Position numbers and translations under genes: made by a program. This document shows, one piece after another, positions 35,709 through 46,069 of a stretch of 64,000 nt of DNA. This stretch comes from Kribbella rubisoli (GTDB lineage: Bacteria > Actinomycetota > Actinomycetes > Propionibacteriales > Kribbellaceae). A model generated the notes under the pieces. It worked only from the letters and a program-made list of their open reading frames with translations, ran no database searches and had not been told where the DNA came from. Every line of letters starts with the position of its first letter. Position 1 is the first letter of the stretch. The stretch is taken from contig NZ_SHKR01000011.1 in assembly GCF_004217145.1 (NCBI RefSeq), positions 1,860,001 through 1,924,000 of the forward strand, in the 5' to 3' direction.

Positions 35709-36872
35709 CTACACCGGCCGCCCGGCGATGAACGTCCGGGACACCAAAGGGACGCCGGGGCGGTAGGAGAGGTGTAGGTGGGAGGGGGCGTCCAGGACGG
35801 CGAGGTCGGCTTGGGCGCCGGGGGTTAGGTGGCCTCGGTCTGGGCGGCGGAGGGAGGCGGCGCCGCCGGCGGTGGCGGACCAGAGGGCCTCGGCGGGGGT
35901 CATTTGCATGTCGCGGACGGCGACGGCGATGCAGAAGGGCATCGAGGAGGAGTAGCCGGAGCCGGGGTTGCAGTCGGTGGCCAGGGCTAGGGTGACGCCG
36001 GCGTCCAGGAGGCGGCGGGCGTCGGGGTACGGCGAGCGGGTGGAGAACTCGATCGCGGGCAGGAGGCCGGCGACGACACCCGCTGAGGCCAGGGCGTCGA
36101 TGTCGGCGTCGGTGAGATAGGTGCAGTGGTCCGCAGAGGCGGCGCCCACCTCGCAGGCCAGTTGTACGCCGGGGCCCTCGCCGAGCTGGTTCGCGTGGAC
36201 CCGGGGCTGGAGACCACGGGCGATGCCGGCCTGGAGGATCGCGCGGCCCTGGTCGGCGTCGAAAGCGCCGCGTTCGACGAAGACGTCGATCCACTTCGCG
36301 TGCTTGGCGGCCGCGTCGAGCATCGGGCCGGTCACCAACTCCACGTAGCCGGCCGGATCCTCGGCATACTCGGCCGGCACGACATGCGCCCCGAGGTACG
36401 TCGTCTCGTCGGTGAACTGTCCGGCGATCTCGAGGGCACGGGCCTCGTCGGAGACCGTCAGCCCGTAGCCGGACTTGATCTCGACCGTGGTGGTGCCCTG
36501 CCGGCGCATCTCGGTGACAAGGCGGGACACGTTCGCGGTCAGGTGTTCGTCGGTTGCCGCCCGGGTCGCGGCGACGGTGGTGCGGATGCCGCCGGCGGAG
36601 TACGGCGTACCGGTCATGCGGGCGGCGAACTCCTCGGCGCGATCGCCAGCGAAGACCAGGTGCGAGTGCGAGTCGACGAAACCGGGGACAACCGCCCGGC
36701 CGCCGAGGTCCAGCGCGCCGTCGGCCGCTGGCGCGTCGCGGCGCGGGCCGACCCAGGCGACCTTGGTGCCGTCGATGACCAGGGCCGCGTCGTGGAGTTC
36801 GCCGAGGAGACCGCCGTGGGCGGGGTCGTTGGTCACCAGCGAGCTGATGTTGGTGAGCAGGAGGGAGGTCAT
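35709..36872 (-). CDS. hutI: Imidazolonepropionase
   Basis: 387 aa amidohydrolase that hydrolyses 4-imidazolone-5-propionate to N-formimidoyl-L-glutamate. The metal site appears as [15 protein letters not shown] (about 68), with [16 protein letters not shown] nearby. The histidine-binding and metal residues [10 protein letters not shown] (about 228) and [12 protein letters not shown] (about 300) are conserved. It overlaps hutF by 4 nt and is the last gene of the long histidine operon. The last 300 nt are strongly C-rich on the coding strand. Its stop abuts palindromic repeat copy 3. Confidence 0.95.
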   Translation of the reverse strand: MTSLLLTNISSLVTNDPAHGGLLGELHDAALVIDGTKVAWVGPRRDAPAADGALDLGGRAVVPGFVDSHSHLVFAGDRAEEFAARMTGTPYSAGGIRTTVAATRAATDEHLTANVSRLVTEMRRQGTTTVEIKSGYGLTVSDEARALEIAGQFTDETTYLGAHVVPAEYAEDPAGYVELVTGPMLDAAAKHAKWIDVFVERGAFDADQGRAILQAGIARGLQPRVHANQLGEGPGVQLACEVGAASADHCTYLTDADIDALASAGVVAGLLPAIEFSTRSPYPDARRLLDAGVTLALATDCNPGSGYSSSMPFCIAVAVRDMQMTPAEALWSATAGGAASLRRPDRGHLTPGAQADLAVLDAPSHLHLSYRPGVPLVSRTFIAGRPV

Positions 36873-38179
36873 CGGGTCACCGCCTCGATCGATTTCGCCA
36901 ACTGGGCTGGGACATCCAGGCGCGTATGCTTGCTATCAGCAACCAAGTGGTTGCCGGAGACGACAACATCGGAGACATCGGCAGCTGACGCCGCGAAGAC
37001 TGCGGTCTCCAACGTGCCGCCGGTGCCTGCGGTGCGGGCGGTGTCCAGGCGGATGGCTACCAGGTCGGCGCGGGCTCCGACCTCGATCGCGCCCGCGTCC
37101 TCGAAGCCGATCGAGCGGTGGCCGTCTGTGGTGGCTGCCTTGAAGAGCTCGGCGGCGGACCAGGTGCCGCGTTCCTGGGACGCGAGGCGTTCGTTCAGCT
37201 CGACGGCTCGCATCTCCTCGAAGAGGTCGATGATCGCGTGACTGTCGGATCCGAGCGTCAGCGGCGAGCCTGCGTCGCGCAGTTGCACGGACGGGCCGAT
37301 GCCGTCGGCGAGGTCGCGTTCGGTCGTCGGGCAGAAGCAGGAGTACGTCGCGGAGCTCCCGAGCAGCCCGACGTCGACATCGGTGAGATGCGTGGCATGG
37401 ACCGCGCTCGTCCGACCGCTGAGGAACCCGGCCTCGTCGAGCACCTGCGCCGGTGTCCGCCCGTACGCCTTGAGACAAGCGGCGTTCTCCGCGACCTGCT
37501 CGGACAGATGAATATGGAGCGGTACGTCGGGAAACGCCGACGCCACCGCACTGAGTTGATCCTGCGGCACGCCCCGCACCGAATGGGCGGCCGCACCGAT
37601 CACGACGCCATCGTCACCGCTCAACTGCGCGACCCGAGCAGCCCACGCAGTCGCGTCGCCGTCACTGAAGCGCTGCTGTACGTCGTTGAGCGGCTGGTCG
37701 ATTCCGCCGGCGATGTAGCACGTGTCAAGCAGCGTGATCCGGATGCCGACGTCACGCGCAGCCGCGATCAGGGCCAGGCCCATCGCGTTCGGGTCGTCGT
37801 ACCGGTGGCCCCGCGGGGCGTGGTGGAGGTAATGGAACTCCCCGACCGCGGTGATCCCGGCGAGCAGCATCTCGCCGTACACGGCCCTCGCGAGCTCGTA
37901 GTACGTGTCGGGGGTGAGGGCGGCGGCGACGGCGTACATCTGCTCGCGCCAGGTCCAGAACGTGCCGCGCTCGGTCTGCGTCCGGCCGCGGAGCGCGCGG
38001 TGGAACGCGTGGCTGTGGCAGTTCGCCAGGCCTGGGATGACGAGGCCGTTGAGGACCTGCGCGTCACCGGGGGCCGCATCCGGCTCGACCGACGTGAAGC
38101 GGCCGTCCGATGTTGTCACGAGGACGCCGCGGGCGAGGCCGGTCGGGAGGATCGCGGTCTCACACCAGTACGACGTCAC
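36869..38179 (-). CDS. hutF: Formimidoylglutamate deiminase
   Basis: 436 aa amidohydrolase-superfamily enzyme that converts N-formimidoyl-L-glutamate to N-formyl-L-glutamate plus ammonia. Zinc ligands are visible in [14 protein letters not shown] (about 52), PLHIHLSEQ (about 225) and LGSDSHA (about 320); [10 protein letters not shown] carries another conserved His. HRALRGRTQ and [10 protein letters not shown] are HutF-specific blocks. Its presence means the five-step route via formylglutamate. It overlaps both the AllC-like gene (upstream) and hutI (downstream) by 4 nt. Confidence 0.94.
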   Translation of the reverse strand: MTSYWCETAILPTGLARGVLVTTSDGRFTSVEPDAAPGDAQVLNGLVIPGLANCHSHAFHRALRGRTQTERGTFWTWREQMYAVAAALTPDTYYELARAVYGEMLLAGITAVGEFHYLHHAPRGHRYDDPNAMGLALIAAARDVGIRITLLDTCYIAGGIDQPLNDVQQRFSDGDATAWAARVAQLSGDDGVVIGAAAHSVRGVPQDQLSAVASAFPDVPLHIHLSEQVAENAACLKAYGRTPAQVLDEAGFLSGRTSAVHATHLTDVDVGLLGSSATYSCFCPTTERDLADGIGPSVQLRDAGSPLTLGSDSHAIIDLFEEMRAVELNERLASQERGTWSAAELFKAATTDGHRSIGFEDAGAIEVGARADLVAIRLDTARTAGTGGTLETAVFAASAADVSDVVVSGNHLVADSKHTRLDVPAQLAKSIEAVTR

Positions 38180-39363
38180 TTCGCAAGATCCTTCAATACC
38201 GCGGCCAATGCCTCGACGCCCGCGAGACAGTCGTCCTGCTCGGCGTACTCGGCGGGCGAATGCGAGATGCCGGTCGGGTTGCGGACGAACAGCATCGCGG
38301 TCGGGATGCCGGCGTCGGAGAACACGCCCGCGTCGTGGCCGGCGCCGGTCGGGAGGACCGGGGCACCGTCGAGTACGCCGACCAGCCGGTCGCGCAGGCC
38401 GGTCGGGAAGTTGACGATCGGCGAGACCGATTCCGGGGTGACCTCGAGCGTGGTGCCGTCGCGTTCGGCGCGTTCGGTGGCTTGCTTGGTGATTGCTGCG
38501 AGCAACAATTCCAGCGTTGCGGTGTCGGCGGCTCGTGCGTCGAGCCAGGCAGTGACCTGTGACGGTACGGCGTTGGTGCCGTTGGGTTCGACCGATATCC
38601 GGCCGAAAGTGGCGCGGGCTCCGGCCAGGCGAGCCTGTTTGTTGGCCGCGAGGGCGGTCATCGCGTAGGTGAGCATCGGGTCGTGCCGGTCTTCCATCAG
38701 CGTGGTGCCAGCATGGTTGGCCTCACCACCGAAGGTGAACCTGAACCGCCCGTGCGGCCAGATCGAGCTGGCCACACCCACAGGTGCTGTCAGCCCTCTG
38801 CCCTGCTCGACATGTAGCTCGACGAACGTCCCCATCCGCTGCAGCAGCGGCGACGGCCCGACCCCAGCCGGATCAATCCCCGCCTGCTCCAGCGCCAACG
38901 CCAGCGGCACACCGGCCCGATCCGTCAAAGCCAGCGCCTTCTCGGCCGACAGCACGCCAGCCGCCACCCGAGACCCCAAACAAGGCATCCCGAACCGGGA
39001 CCCTTCTTCTTCCACGAACGCACCCACCCCAAGAGGCACGCTGGGCTCGAACCCCTCCGCCCGCAACCGATCAATGGCCGCCAACGCAGACACCACCCCC
39101 AGCGGCCCGTCAAAAGCCCCACCATCGATCACAGAATCCAGATGGCTCCCCGTCACAACCCCCGGACCATCGGATGCACCCCACCAGGCGATGAGGTTGC
39201 CGATGCCGTCGGATTCGACGGCCAGCCCGCGGGCGGCGCACTGGTCGAGGAACCAGTGCGTCGCCTCGCGTTCGGTGGGGGTCCAGCCGCCTCGGGTGTA
39301 ACCGCCGGTTTCGGGGTTGCGGCCAATGGCGGACTGGTCGGCCCAGAGGGATTCGAAGCTCAA
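38176..39363 (-). CDS. M20 allantoate amidohydrolase-like enzyme, putative N-formylglutamate deformylase
   Basis: 395 aa M20/AllC family dinuclear zinc amidohydrolase. Metal ligands lie in GSHLDSVIDGGAFDGPLGV (about 75-95), VEEEGSRFG (about 120), ELHVEQG (about 185) and GISHSPAEY near the C-terminus; GGEANHAGTT is the family dimer-domain motif. AllC enzymes act on ureido or carbamoyl acids, but here it lies between hutF and the transporter in an otherwise complete hut operon lacking hutG. It therefore probably hydrolyses N-formyl-L-glutamate. The start is TTG 39363, overlapping the upstream stop (TTGA); no better start is seen. Confidence 0.84.
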   Translation of the reverse strand: MSFESLWADQSAIGRNPETGGYTRGGWTPTEREATHWFLDQCAARGLAVESDGIGNLIAWWGASDGPGVVTGSHLDSVIDGGAFDGPLGVVSALAAIDRLRAEGFEPSVPLGVGAFVEEEGSRFGMPCLGSRVAAGVLSAEKALALTDRAGVPLALALEQAGIDPAGVGPSPLLQRMGTFVELHVEQGRGLTAPVGVASSIWPHGRFRFTFGGEANHAGTTLMEDRHDPMLTYAMTALAANKQARLAGARATFGRISVEPNGTNAVPSQVTAWLDARAADTATLELLLAAITKQATERAERDGTTLEVTPESVSPIVNFPTGLRDRLVGVLDGAPVLPTGAGHDAGVFSDAGIPTAMLFVRNPTGISHSPAEYAEQDDCLAGVEALAAVLKDLAK

Positions 39364-40283
39364 GACAGCGGGTTCTTCGACAGCCAGTCCTTGGCGACCG
39401 CGTCCGCGCTCTCCTTGCCGACATCGATCCGCTTGACCAGGTCGGTCAGCGTGTCCGTGGTCAGCTTGGCGTCGACCGCGTTCAGCGTTGCGGTGACGTC
39501 GTCGGACTTGTGGTCGGTCCGGATCAACGGAACGATGTTGTTCGGCGGCAGGATGTGCTCCGGGTCGTCCAACTGGACCCAGCCCTTGTCCTTGATCACG
39601 GCCTGGGTGGTGAACAGGTCGGTCACCTGGATGGTGTTGTCCTCGAGCGCCTTGATGCTCAGCGGACCACCGGCGTCGAGCGTCTTGTATTCCTTGAAGT
39701 CGACGTCGTACTTCTCCTTCATGCCCTTCAGCCCGGCGGTCCGGACCTTGAACTCGGAGCTACCGCCCGCGACCAGGTTCTTGCCCTTGAGGTCGCCGAT
39801 CGACTTCAGGCTGTACTTGTCCGCGGTCGCCTTGGTCACCACGATGGTGTCCTCGTCGGTCGCCGGCGACATCTCCAGGATCTCCAGCCCGGGCGTCAGC
39901 GCCGCCTTCAGCGCGTCGTACGCCTTCTGCGGGTCGGTCTCGGTGGAGTTCTTGTCGAAGTACGCCAGCGCGGCGCCGGTGTACTCCGGCACCAGGTCGA
40001 CCGACCCGTCCTTGATCGCGGCCATGTAGGTCTCGCGGTTGCCGATGTTCGGCTTCTTCTTCACCTCGATGCCCTTGGCGGCCAGCGCCTGGCCGTAGAT
40101 CTCCGCGATCAGCTGGCTCTCGGAGAAGTCGGCGGACCCGACGGTGATGCTGCTCACCTTCGAGGGCGCCGGCGAGCTGCCGGCGTTGTCACTGCCGAGC
40201 TGGTCGCCCCCACCCCCACAACCAGCCAGGCCGAGCACCGCCACCCCGGCGATCGCAGTACGGATGAGTGTGGATCTCAACAC
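39360..40283 (-). CDS. ABC transporter substrate-binding lipoprotein, OpuAC/ProX type
   Basis: 307 aa. A lipoprotein signal ends in LAGC (Cys near residue 22), followed by a Gly/Ser linker. The mature part matches the QAT (glycine betaine/choline) binding-protein fold: ITVGSADFSESQLIAEIYGQAL at the start, YMAAIKDGSVDLVPEYTGAAL near 90, and VPLIRTDHKSDD near 250. Family members bind betaine, choline, carnitine or, in HutXWV of rhizobia, histidine. The hut context makes histidine the probable ligand. A GTG start has GGAGG 5 nt upstream. Confidence 0.88.
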   Translation of the reverse strand: MLRSTLIRTAIAGVAVLGLAGCGGGGDQLGSDNAGSSPAPSKVSSITVGSADFSESQLIAEIYGQALAAKGIEVKKKPNIGNRETYMAAIKDGSVDLVPEYTGAALAYFDKNSTETDPQKAYDALKAALTPGLEILEMSPATDEDTIVVTKATADKYSLKSIGDLKGKNLVAGGSSEFKVRTAGLKGMKEKYDVDFKEYKTLDAGGPLSIKALEDNTIQVTDLFTTQAVIKDKGWVQLDDPEHILPPNNIVPLIRTDHKSDDVTATLNAVDAKLTTDTLTDLVKRIDVGKESADAVAKDWLSKNPLS

Positions 40284-40361
40284 GAGAGCCTCCAGTGTTC
40301 TCGTCAGCCACCGGCCGGTGCCGATGGATGCATCTCAAGTTCAGCAGGTACCACGGACAAT

Positions 40362-41012
40362 TCAGCCGATTTTCAGCCCTTGGGAGACCGTGATTCGCCC
40401 GATCAGCGCGAAGACCGCGTCCAGCACGATCGCGAGCAGCGCCACCAGCAGGGCGCCGGTGAACATCTGCGGGAAGTCGCGGAGCTTCAGCCCGTCGACC
40501 ACGTAGCGGCCGAGGCCGCCGAGCGACACCAGTGCCGCGATCGTCGCGGTCGAGACGATCTGCAGGGTGGCGCTCCGGATGCCGGAGATGATCAGCGGCA
40601 ACCCGATCGGGATCTCCACCTTGGTCAGGATCTCGCGTCCGGTCATCCCCATCCCCCGGGCGGCGTCGATCGTGGCCGGATCGACACCGGACAGACCGGC
40701 GTACGTCGAGGCCAGGATCGGCGGGATGCCCAGCGCGACCAGCGCGATCAGCACCGGCAGGAAGCCGATCTGGTTGGTCAGCAGGACCGCGATCATCAGC
40801 AGCCCGAGGCTCGGCAGGGCACGTGCCGCGTTGCCGAGGTTGATCGCCAGGAAGGCGCCGCGCCGGGTGTGCCCGATCCGCAATCCGATCGGTAGCGCGA
40901 TCACCACGGAGAGTCCGAGGGCGGCAAACGTGTACCAGAGGTGCTGCAGGATCCGCGCCCAGATCCCCTCGTTGCCGGACCAGTTGTACGAGTCGGTCAA
41001 GTACTGCCACAT
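40362..41012 (-). CDS. ABC transporter permease, OpuB/ProW type
   Basis: 216 aa with about 5-6 TM helices. The coupling motif is DAARGMGMTGREILTKVEIPIGLPLIISGIR (EAA-type loop, about 115-145), and ALPSLGLLMIAVLL is the family's TM2-3 block. It starts 1 nt after the stop of the first permease, so it is the second permease of a heteromeric importer. It is followed by the binding protein after a 78-nt gap containing a CACCGGCCGGTG palindrome. Confidence 0.9.
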   Translation of the reverse strand: MWQYLTDSYNWSGNEGIWARILQHLWYTFAALGLSVVIALPIGLRIGHTRRGAFLAINLGNAARALPSLGLLMIAVLLTNQIGFLPVLIALVALGIPPILASTYAGLSGVDPATIDAARGMGMTGREILTKVEIPIGLPLIISGIRSATLQIVSTATIAALVSLGGLGRYVVDGLKLRDFPQMFTGALLVALLAIVLDAVFALIGRITVSQGLKIG

Positions 41013-41013
41013 G

Positions 41014-41670
41014 TCACGCCACCTCCGCCACAGGCGTCGAAACCCGAGCCCAAGGAGTCAGTACCCGCTGCAACGACACCAGGATCAGGTCCGCGACCAG
41101 AGCCAGCGCCAGCGACAGCACGACCCCGACCACGACCGGCGTCAGGAAGTCCTTCTGGAAGCCCAGCGTGAACAGCTCACCCAGGCCGCCGATCCCGATC
41201 ACGGCGCCGACGCTCACCATCGAGATGTTCGCGACCGTGACCACGCGCAGCCCGGCGAAGATCACCGGTACGGCGATGGGCAGGTCGACCGCGATCAGCC
41301 GGTGCATCGACCCGTACCCGACCGCGATCGCGGACTGCCGTACGTCGGGTGGCACGGAGCGCAGTCCGTCGATCACGTTCCGGATCAGCAGCGAGACCGT
41401 ATAGATGGTCAGCGCGACGATGATGTTGATCGTCGACAGCACCTTGGTGCCGAGCACCGCCGGGATCACGATGAAGAGCGCGATCGACGGCAGTGAGTAC
41501 AGCAGGCCGCCGAACGCGATCAGCGGGTTCGCCAGCCAGGAGTACCGCGTGGCGACGTACCCCAACGGAACCGAGATGATCAGCCCGAGGATCACGGGAA
41601 TGATCGCCAGGTAGATGTGCTCGCGCAGCTGTTCCCAGATCAGCCCGAGGTTGTCACCGATCCACGTCAC
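41014..41670 (-). CDS. ABC transporter permease, OpuB/ProW type
   Basis: 218 aa from GTG 41670, which overlaps the stop of the ATPase gene (GTGA). About 6 TM helices; YSLPSIALFIVIPAVLG and the EAA-like loop QSAIAVGYGSMHRLIAVDLPIAVPVIFAGLRVV correspond to the second permease and to OpuBB/BD. Together with the other three genes it forms an osmoprotectant-type importer that sits in the hut operon. Confidence 0.9.
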   Translation of the reverse strand: MTWIGDNLGLIWEQLREHIYLAIIPVILGLIISVPLGYVATRYSWLANPLIAFGGLLYSLPSIALFIVIPAVLGTKVLSTINIIVALTIYTVSLLIRNVIDGLRSVPPDVRQSAIAVGYGSMHRLIAVDLPIAVPVIFAGLRVVTVANISMVSVGAVIGIGGLGELFTLGFQKDFLTPVVVGVVLSLALALVADLILVSLQRVLTPWARVSTPVAEVA

Positions 41671-42665
41671 GAGCGTAGAGCCTCTGCGACTCCGGCCTGG
41701 TCGATCACGCCGACGGCCTTGCCCTCGTCGTCCACGCAGATGCCGCAACCGGTGGGCGACGTCAGTACTGCGTCCAGCGCCGCGCGCAACGAATCGCCGC
41801 GCTTGAACACCGCACCGAGCGGCAGCAGCTCGCCGGACCCGTTCTTCCAGCCGACCGGTACGCCGTCCTTCAACGCGAGCTCGTCCGGCACCGGCTGCAC
41901 CGGCAACTCTTCGGGATGCACGAACGTAAGGGCGCGGTAACCGCGATCCTGTCCGACGAAGCCGCGGACGAAGTCGTCGGCCGGCTCACCGAGCAGTTCG
42001 GCCGGCGGCGCGAACTGAGCCAGCTTCCCGCCGACCTGCAGTACTGCGACGTTGTCGCCGAGCTTGATCGCCTCGTCGATGTCGTGCGTGACGAACACGA
42101 TCGTCTTGCCGATGTCGCGCTGCAGCCGGAGCAGCTCCTCCTGCAACTGGTGCCGGACGATCGGGTCGACCGCGCTGAACGGCTCGTCCATCAGCATGAC
42201 CGCCGGATCGGCCGCAAGCGCGCGGGCGACGCCGACTCGTTGCTGCTGGCCACCGGACAGCTGGGCCGGATACCGCTCGGCCAGCTTGATGTCCAGGCCG
42301 ACGCGTTCGAGCAGCTCCATCGCCGTACTGTGCGCTTTGCGCTTGTCCCAGCCGAGCAGCTTCGGGACGGTCGCGACGTTGTCGACAACGGTTTTGTGCG
42401 GGAACAGCCCGGCGTTCTGGATCACGTAGCCGATCCCCCGGCGCAGCGTGACCGGATCCTTGCCGTTGATGTCCTCGCCGTCGATCGAGATCGTCCCGCC
42501 GGTCCGCTCGATGGTGCGGTTGATCATCCGCAGCGACGTGGTCTTGCCGCACCCGGAGGGCCCGACGAACACCGTGATCTGGTTGCTCGGGATCCGCAGG
42601 GACAGTTTGTCGACGGCGACGGTGCCGTCCGGGTACTGCTTGGTGACGTCCTCGAACTCGATCAT
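41667..42665 (-). CDS. ABC transporter ATP-binding protein, OpuA/ProV type with CBS-like tail
   Basis: 332 aa. Walker A VGPSGCGKTTSLRMI (about 33-47), Q-loop VIQNAGLFPH, signature LSGGQQQRVGVARAL (about 135) and Walker B AVMLMDEPFSAVDP (about 155), switch His in THDIDEA. The C-terminal about 100 residues contain a degenerate CBS half (GCGICVDDEGKAVGVIDQAGVAEAL), seen in osmotically regulated OpuA-type ATPases. First gene of the transporter-AllC-hutF-hutI run. It lies 135 nt after hutU, with an internal palindrome suggesting its own promoter. Confidence 0.92.
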   Translation of the reverse strand: MIEFEDVTKQYPDGTVAVDKLSLRIPSNQITVFVGPSGCGKTTSLRMINRTIERTGGTISIDGEDINGKDPVTLRRGIGYVIQNAGLFPHKTVVDNVATVPKLLGWDKRKAHSTAMELLERVGLDIKLAERYPAQLSGGQQQRVGVARALAADPAVMLMDEPFSAVDPIVRHQLQEELLRLQRDIGKTIVFVTHDIDEAIKLGDNVAVLQVGGKLAQFAPPAELLGEPADDFVRGFVGQDRGYRALTFVHPEELPVQPVPDELALKDGVPVGWKNGSGELLPLGAVFKRGDSLRAALDAVLTSPTGCGICVDDEGKAVGVIDQAGVAEALRS

Positions 42666-42723
42666 GGCGCCCCTTCGCGCTGGTCATCGGTCGCCCGAAA
42701 GACCCTAGCGGAACCTCAGACCG

Positions 42724-42745
42724 AAACCACGCGATCGCATGGTTT
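42724..42745. promoter_or_regulatory. Palindrome upstream of the transporter operon
   Basis: A 22-bp imperfect dyad centred on GCGATCGC with AAACCA/TGGTTT arms, one mismatched pair. It lies about 59 nt upstream of the ATPase start. A second weaker dyad AGTGC-N6-GCACT is at about 42761-42776. It is a candidate operator for a second hut promoter; no match is seen at hutH. Confidence 0.5.
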
Positions 42746-42800
42746 CTCGCCTCTTGGAAAAGTGCACCGTAGCACTAGAGATTGCCACGGTCGCACACAG

Positions 42801-44456
42801 TCAGCTTTCCCGCATCGGGATGCGCACACCCCGCTGGTCGGCGACCTCGACAGCCTTCTCGTAGCCGGCGTCGACGTGACGGATCACACCCATCGCCGGG
42901 TCGTTGGTGAGCACCCGTTCCAGCTTCTGCCGGGCCAGATCGGTGCCATCGGCAACAGATACCTGACCGGCGTGGATGGACCGGCCGATACCGACGCCGC
43001 CGCCGTGGTGGATCGACACCCAGGAAGCACCGCTGGCCACGTTCACCATCGCGTTCAGCAACGGCCAGTCCGCGATCGCGTCCGAACCGTCGAGCATGCC
43101 TTCGGTCTCCCGGTACGGCGATGCCACGCTGCCGGTGTCCAGGTGATCGCGGCCGATCACGATCGGCGCCTCGAGCTCGCCGGAGGCAACCATCTCGTTG
43201 AACCGCACACCCGCCTTGTCCCGCTCGCCCTGTCCGAGCCAGCAGATCCGGGCCGGCAGACCCTGGAACGCGACCCGCTCGCCGGCCATCTTGATCCAGC
43301 GCGTCAGGTGCTCGTTGTCCGGGAACAGGTCCAGGATCGCCTGGTCCGTCTTCGCGATGTCGGCAGGGTTGCCGGACAGCGCGGCCCACCGGAACGGGCC
43401 TTTTCCTTCACAGAACAACGGCCGGATGTAGGCCGGCACGAAACCGGGGAAGTCGAACGCGCGGTTGAAGCCCGCCTTCCGAGCCTCGTCGCGGATCGAG
43501 TTGCCGTAGTCGAAGACCTCGGCACCCGCGTCCTGGAACCCGACCATCGCCGCCACGTGCCGAGCCATCGACGCCTGCGCGCGCTCGGTGAACCCGGCCG
43601 GGTCCTTCTCCCGGGCGCTCGCCCAGTCGTCGAACTCGATGCCGACCGGCAGGTACATCAGCGGGTCGTGCGCCGACGTCTGGTCGGTGACGATGTCGAT
43701 CGGCGCGCCCAGCTCCAGCAGCTCCGGCACGATCACCGCGGCGTTGCCCAGGACACCGATCGACAGCGGCCGGCGGGCCTTCTTGGCCTCCTCCGCCAAC
43801 CGCAGCGCGTCGTCCAGGTCCTTGGCCCGTACGTCGAGGTAGCGGTGCTCGATCCGGCGGTCGATCCGCGTCGAGTCGACGTCGATGCAGATCGCCACAC
43901 CGTCGTTCATCGTGACGGCCAGCGGCTGCGCGCCGCCCATCCCACCGAGGCCCGCGGTCAGCGTGATGGTCCCGGCCAGCGTGCCGCCGAAGCGCTTGTC
44001 GGCGACCGCTCCGAACGTCTCGTACGTACCTTGCAGGATGCCCTGCGTGCCGATGTAGATCCACGACCCGGCCGTCATCTGGCCGTACATCGTGAGCCCC
44101 ATCGCCTCGAGCTTGCGGAACTCCTCCCAGGTGGCCCAGTCGCCGACCAGGTTCGAGTTCGCGATCAGTACCCGCGGCGCCCACTCGTGCGTCTGCATGA
44201 CGCCGACCGGCTTGCCGGACTGCACGAGCATGGTCTCGTCGTCCTTGAGCGTGGTCAGCGTCCGGACCATCGCGTCGAACGAGTTCCAGTCGCGGGCGGC
44301 CTTGCCGGAACCGCCGTACACGACGAGTTCGTCGGGGTGCTCGGCGACCTCGGGGTCGAGGTTGTTCTGCAGCATCCGCAGCGCGGCTTCCTGCTGCCAG
44401 CCGCGCGCGATCAGAGTGGTGCCGCGGGGTGCGCGCACAGGACGGGGTCCGGACAT
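42801..44456 (-). CDS. hutU: Urocanate hydratase
   Basis: 551 aa, the expected size. The NAD-binding region shows [24 protein letters not shown] and [18 protein letters not shown] (about 125-180). The active-site Cys is in [20 protein letters not shown] (about 400). It converts urocanate to 4-imidazolone-5-propionate using tightly bound NAD+. It begins 17 nt after the hutH stop, so both are expressed together from the hutH promoter. Confidence 0.97.
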   Translation of the reverse strand: MSGPRPVRAPRGTTLIARGWQQEAALRMLQNNLDPEVAEHPDELVVYGGSGKAARDWNSFDAMVRTLTTLKDDETMLVQSGKPVGVMQTHEWAPRVLIANSNLVGDWATWEEFRKLEAMGLTMYGQMTAGSWIYIGTQGILQGTYETFGAVADKRFGGTLAGTITLTAGLGGMGGAQPLAVTMNDGVAICIDVDSTRIDRRIEHRYLDVRAKDLDDALRLAEEAKKARRPLSIGVLGNAAVIVPELLELGAPIDIVTDQTSAHDPLMYLPVGIEFDDWASAREKDPAGFTERAQASMARHVAAMVGFQDAGAEVFDYGNSIRDEARKAGFNRAFDFPGFVPAYIRPLFCEGKGPFRWAALSGNPADIAKTDQAILDLFPDNEHLTRWIKMAGERVAFQGLPARICWLGQGERDKAGVRFNEMVASGELEAPIVIGRDHLDTGSVASPYRETEGMLDGSDAIADWPLLNAMVNVASGASWVSIHHGGGVGIGRSIHAGQVSVADGTDLARQKLERVLTNDPAMGVIRHVDAGYEKAVEVADQRGVRIPMRES

Positions 44457-44473
44457 GGGTGATCCAGCCTTTC

Positions 44474-46015
44474 TCAGTTGAGCGGGCCGGTGACGGCCTC
44501 GGTGGCTTCGATGTAGGTGCCGTTAGCAACGAGTTGGACGGAGTGCTCGAGCTCGGGCGCCAGGTGGCGGTCCGTGCCGGGGCCCTCGACGTGCTCCCGC
44601 AGTACGGCCTTGGCGGCTTCCGTTGCCGGGGCCGGGGTGAGCGGTGCGCGCAGGTCGAGCGCGCGGGCGGCGGTGAGGATCTCGATCGCGAGCACCCGCT
44701 GCAGGCCGTCGACCGACTTGCGCAGCTTGCGGGCGGCGGACCAACCCATCGAGACGTGGTCCTCCTGCATCGCGCTGCTCGGGATCGAGTCGACGCTGGC
44801 GGGTACGGCGAGGCGCTTGAGCTCGGACACGATCGCGGCCTGCGTGTACTGCGCGATCATGTGGCCGCTGTCCACACCGGGATCGTCGGCCAGGAACGCG
44901 TTCAGCCCGTGGTTGCGCGCGACGTCGAGGAAGCGGTCGGTACGGCGTTCGCTGATGCTGGCCAGGTCCGCCACTGCGATGGCGAGGAAGTCGAGCACAT
45001 ACCCGACCGGGGCGCCGTGGAAGTTGCCGTTCGACTCGACCCGGCCGTCTTTCAGTACTACGGGGTTGTCGATCGCAGCGGCGAGCTCGCGGTCGGCAAC
45101 TGATGCCGCATGGGCCGCGGTGTCGCGGGCGGCGCCGTGGACCTGCGGGGAGCACCTGAGCGAGTACGCGTCCTGGACGCGGTTGCAATCCGGACCGCGA
45201 TGGCTCGCGACGATCGCGCTGTCCTTCAAGATAGTCCGGAGATTGGCAGCGGACGCAGCCTGGCCGGGATGCGGGCGCAGGGCCTGCAGGTCCTCGGCGA
45301 AGACGCGGTCGGTGGCGAGCTGAGCCTCGACGCTCATCGCGGCGGCGAGGTCGGCGGTCTTGAAGAGCCGGTCGAGGTCGGCGAGCGCGAGGACCAGCAT
45401 GCCGAGCATGCCGTCGGTCCCGTTGATCAGCGCGAGGCCTTCCTTCTCGGCCAGCACGACCGGCGCAAGACCGTTCTGCCGCAGGGCTTCACCCGCGTCG
45501 AGAAGGTTGCCGTCGGCATCACGGACCTTGCCTTCGCCGAGGATTGCCAGCGCGACGTGCGACAGCGGTGCGAGATCGCCGGAGCAGCCGAGGCTGCCGT
45601 ACTCGTGCACGACCGGAGTCAGGTGCGCGTTGAGCAGACCGGCGTACGCCTGGGCGGTCTCCACCTTCACACCGGTGCGGCCGGTGGCGAGGGTCGACAG
45701 CCTGAGCAGGGCAAGCGCCCGTACGACTTCGGTCTCCACCTCGGGGCCGGAGCCGGCCGCGTGCGAACGGATCAGGCTGCGCTGCAACTGGGCTCGCAAC
45801 TCGGGCGCGATGTGCCGCGTCGCGAGTGCGCCGAACCCGGTCGAGACGCCGTAGTGCGGGGTGTCCGCGTGGGCCAGCGCCTCGATCGCGGCGCGTGACT
45901 TCGCGATCTCCTCGAGGGCCTGGTCGTCGATCCGTACTTGCGCGCCGTACCGTGCGACCGCGACCACCTCGGCCGGAGTCAGCGGTCCGATACCGACTAT
46001 CACCGTGTCTTCCAC
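44474..46015 (-). CDS. hutH: Histidine ammonia-lyase
   Basis: About 513 aa. It deaminates histidine to urocanate with an autocatalytic MIO cofactor. The cofactor triad is Cys-Ser-Gly in [14 protein letters not shown] (about 145), a variant of Ala-Ser-Gly common in actinobacteria. The catalytic Tyr is in [10 protein letters not shown] (about 55), with [13 protein letters not shown] and QEDHVSMGW later. GTG 46015 is my preferred start; GTG 46003 with GGAAGA upstream is an alternative. An 18-bp operator-like palindrome lies about 55 nt upstream. The gene is divergent from a GNAT. Confidence 0.95.
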   Translation of the reverse strand: MEDTVIVGIGPLTPAEVVAVARYGAQVRIDDQALEEIAKSRAAIEALAHADTPHYGVSTGFGALATRHIAPELRAQLQRSLIRSHAAGSGPEVETEVVRALALLRLSTLATGRTGVKVETAQAYAGLLNAHLTPVVHEYGSLGCSGDLAPLSHVALAILGEGKVRDADGNLLDAGEALRQNGLAPVVLAEKEGLALINGTDGMLGMLVLALADLDRLFKTADLAAAMSVEAQLATDRVFAEDLQALRPHPGQAASAANLRTILKDSAIVASHRGPDCNRVQDAYSLRCSPQVHGAARDTAAHAASVADRELAAAIDNPVVLKDGRVESNGNFHGAPVGYVLDFLAIAVADLASISERRTDRFLDVARNHGLNAFLADDPGVDSGHMIAQYTQAAIVSELKRLAVPASVDSIPSSAMQEDHVSMGWSAARKLRKSVDGLQRVLAIEILTAARALDLRAPLTPAPATEAAKAVLREHVEGPGTDRHLAPELEHSVQLVANGTYIEATEAVTGPLN

Positions 46016-46069
46016 CCGATCATTGGACCGCGCCGCGATGCTCCTCGACAGGAGCGGCAGACCAGTTTC

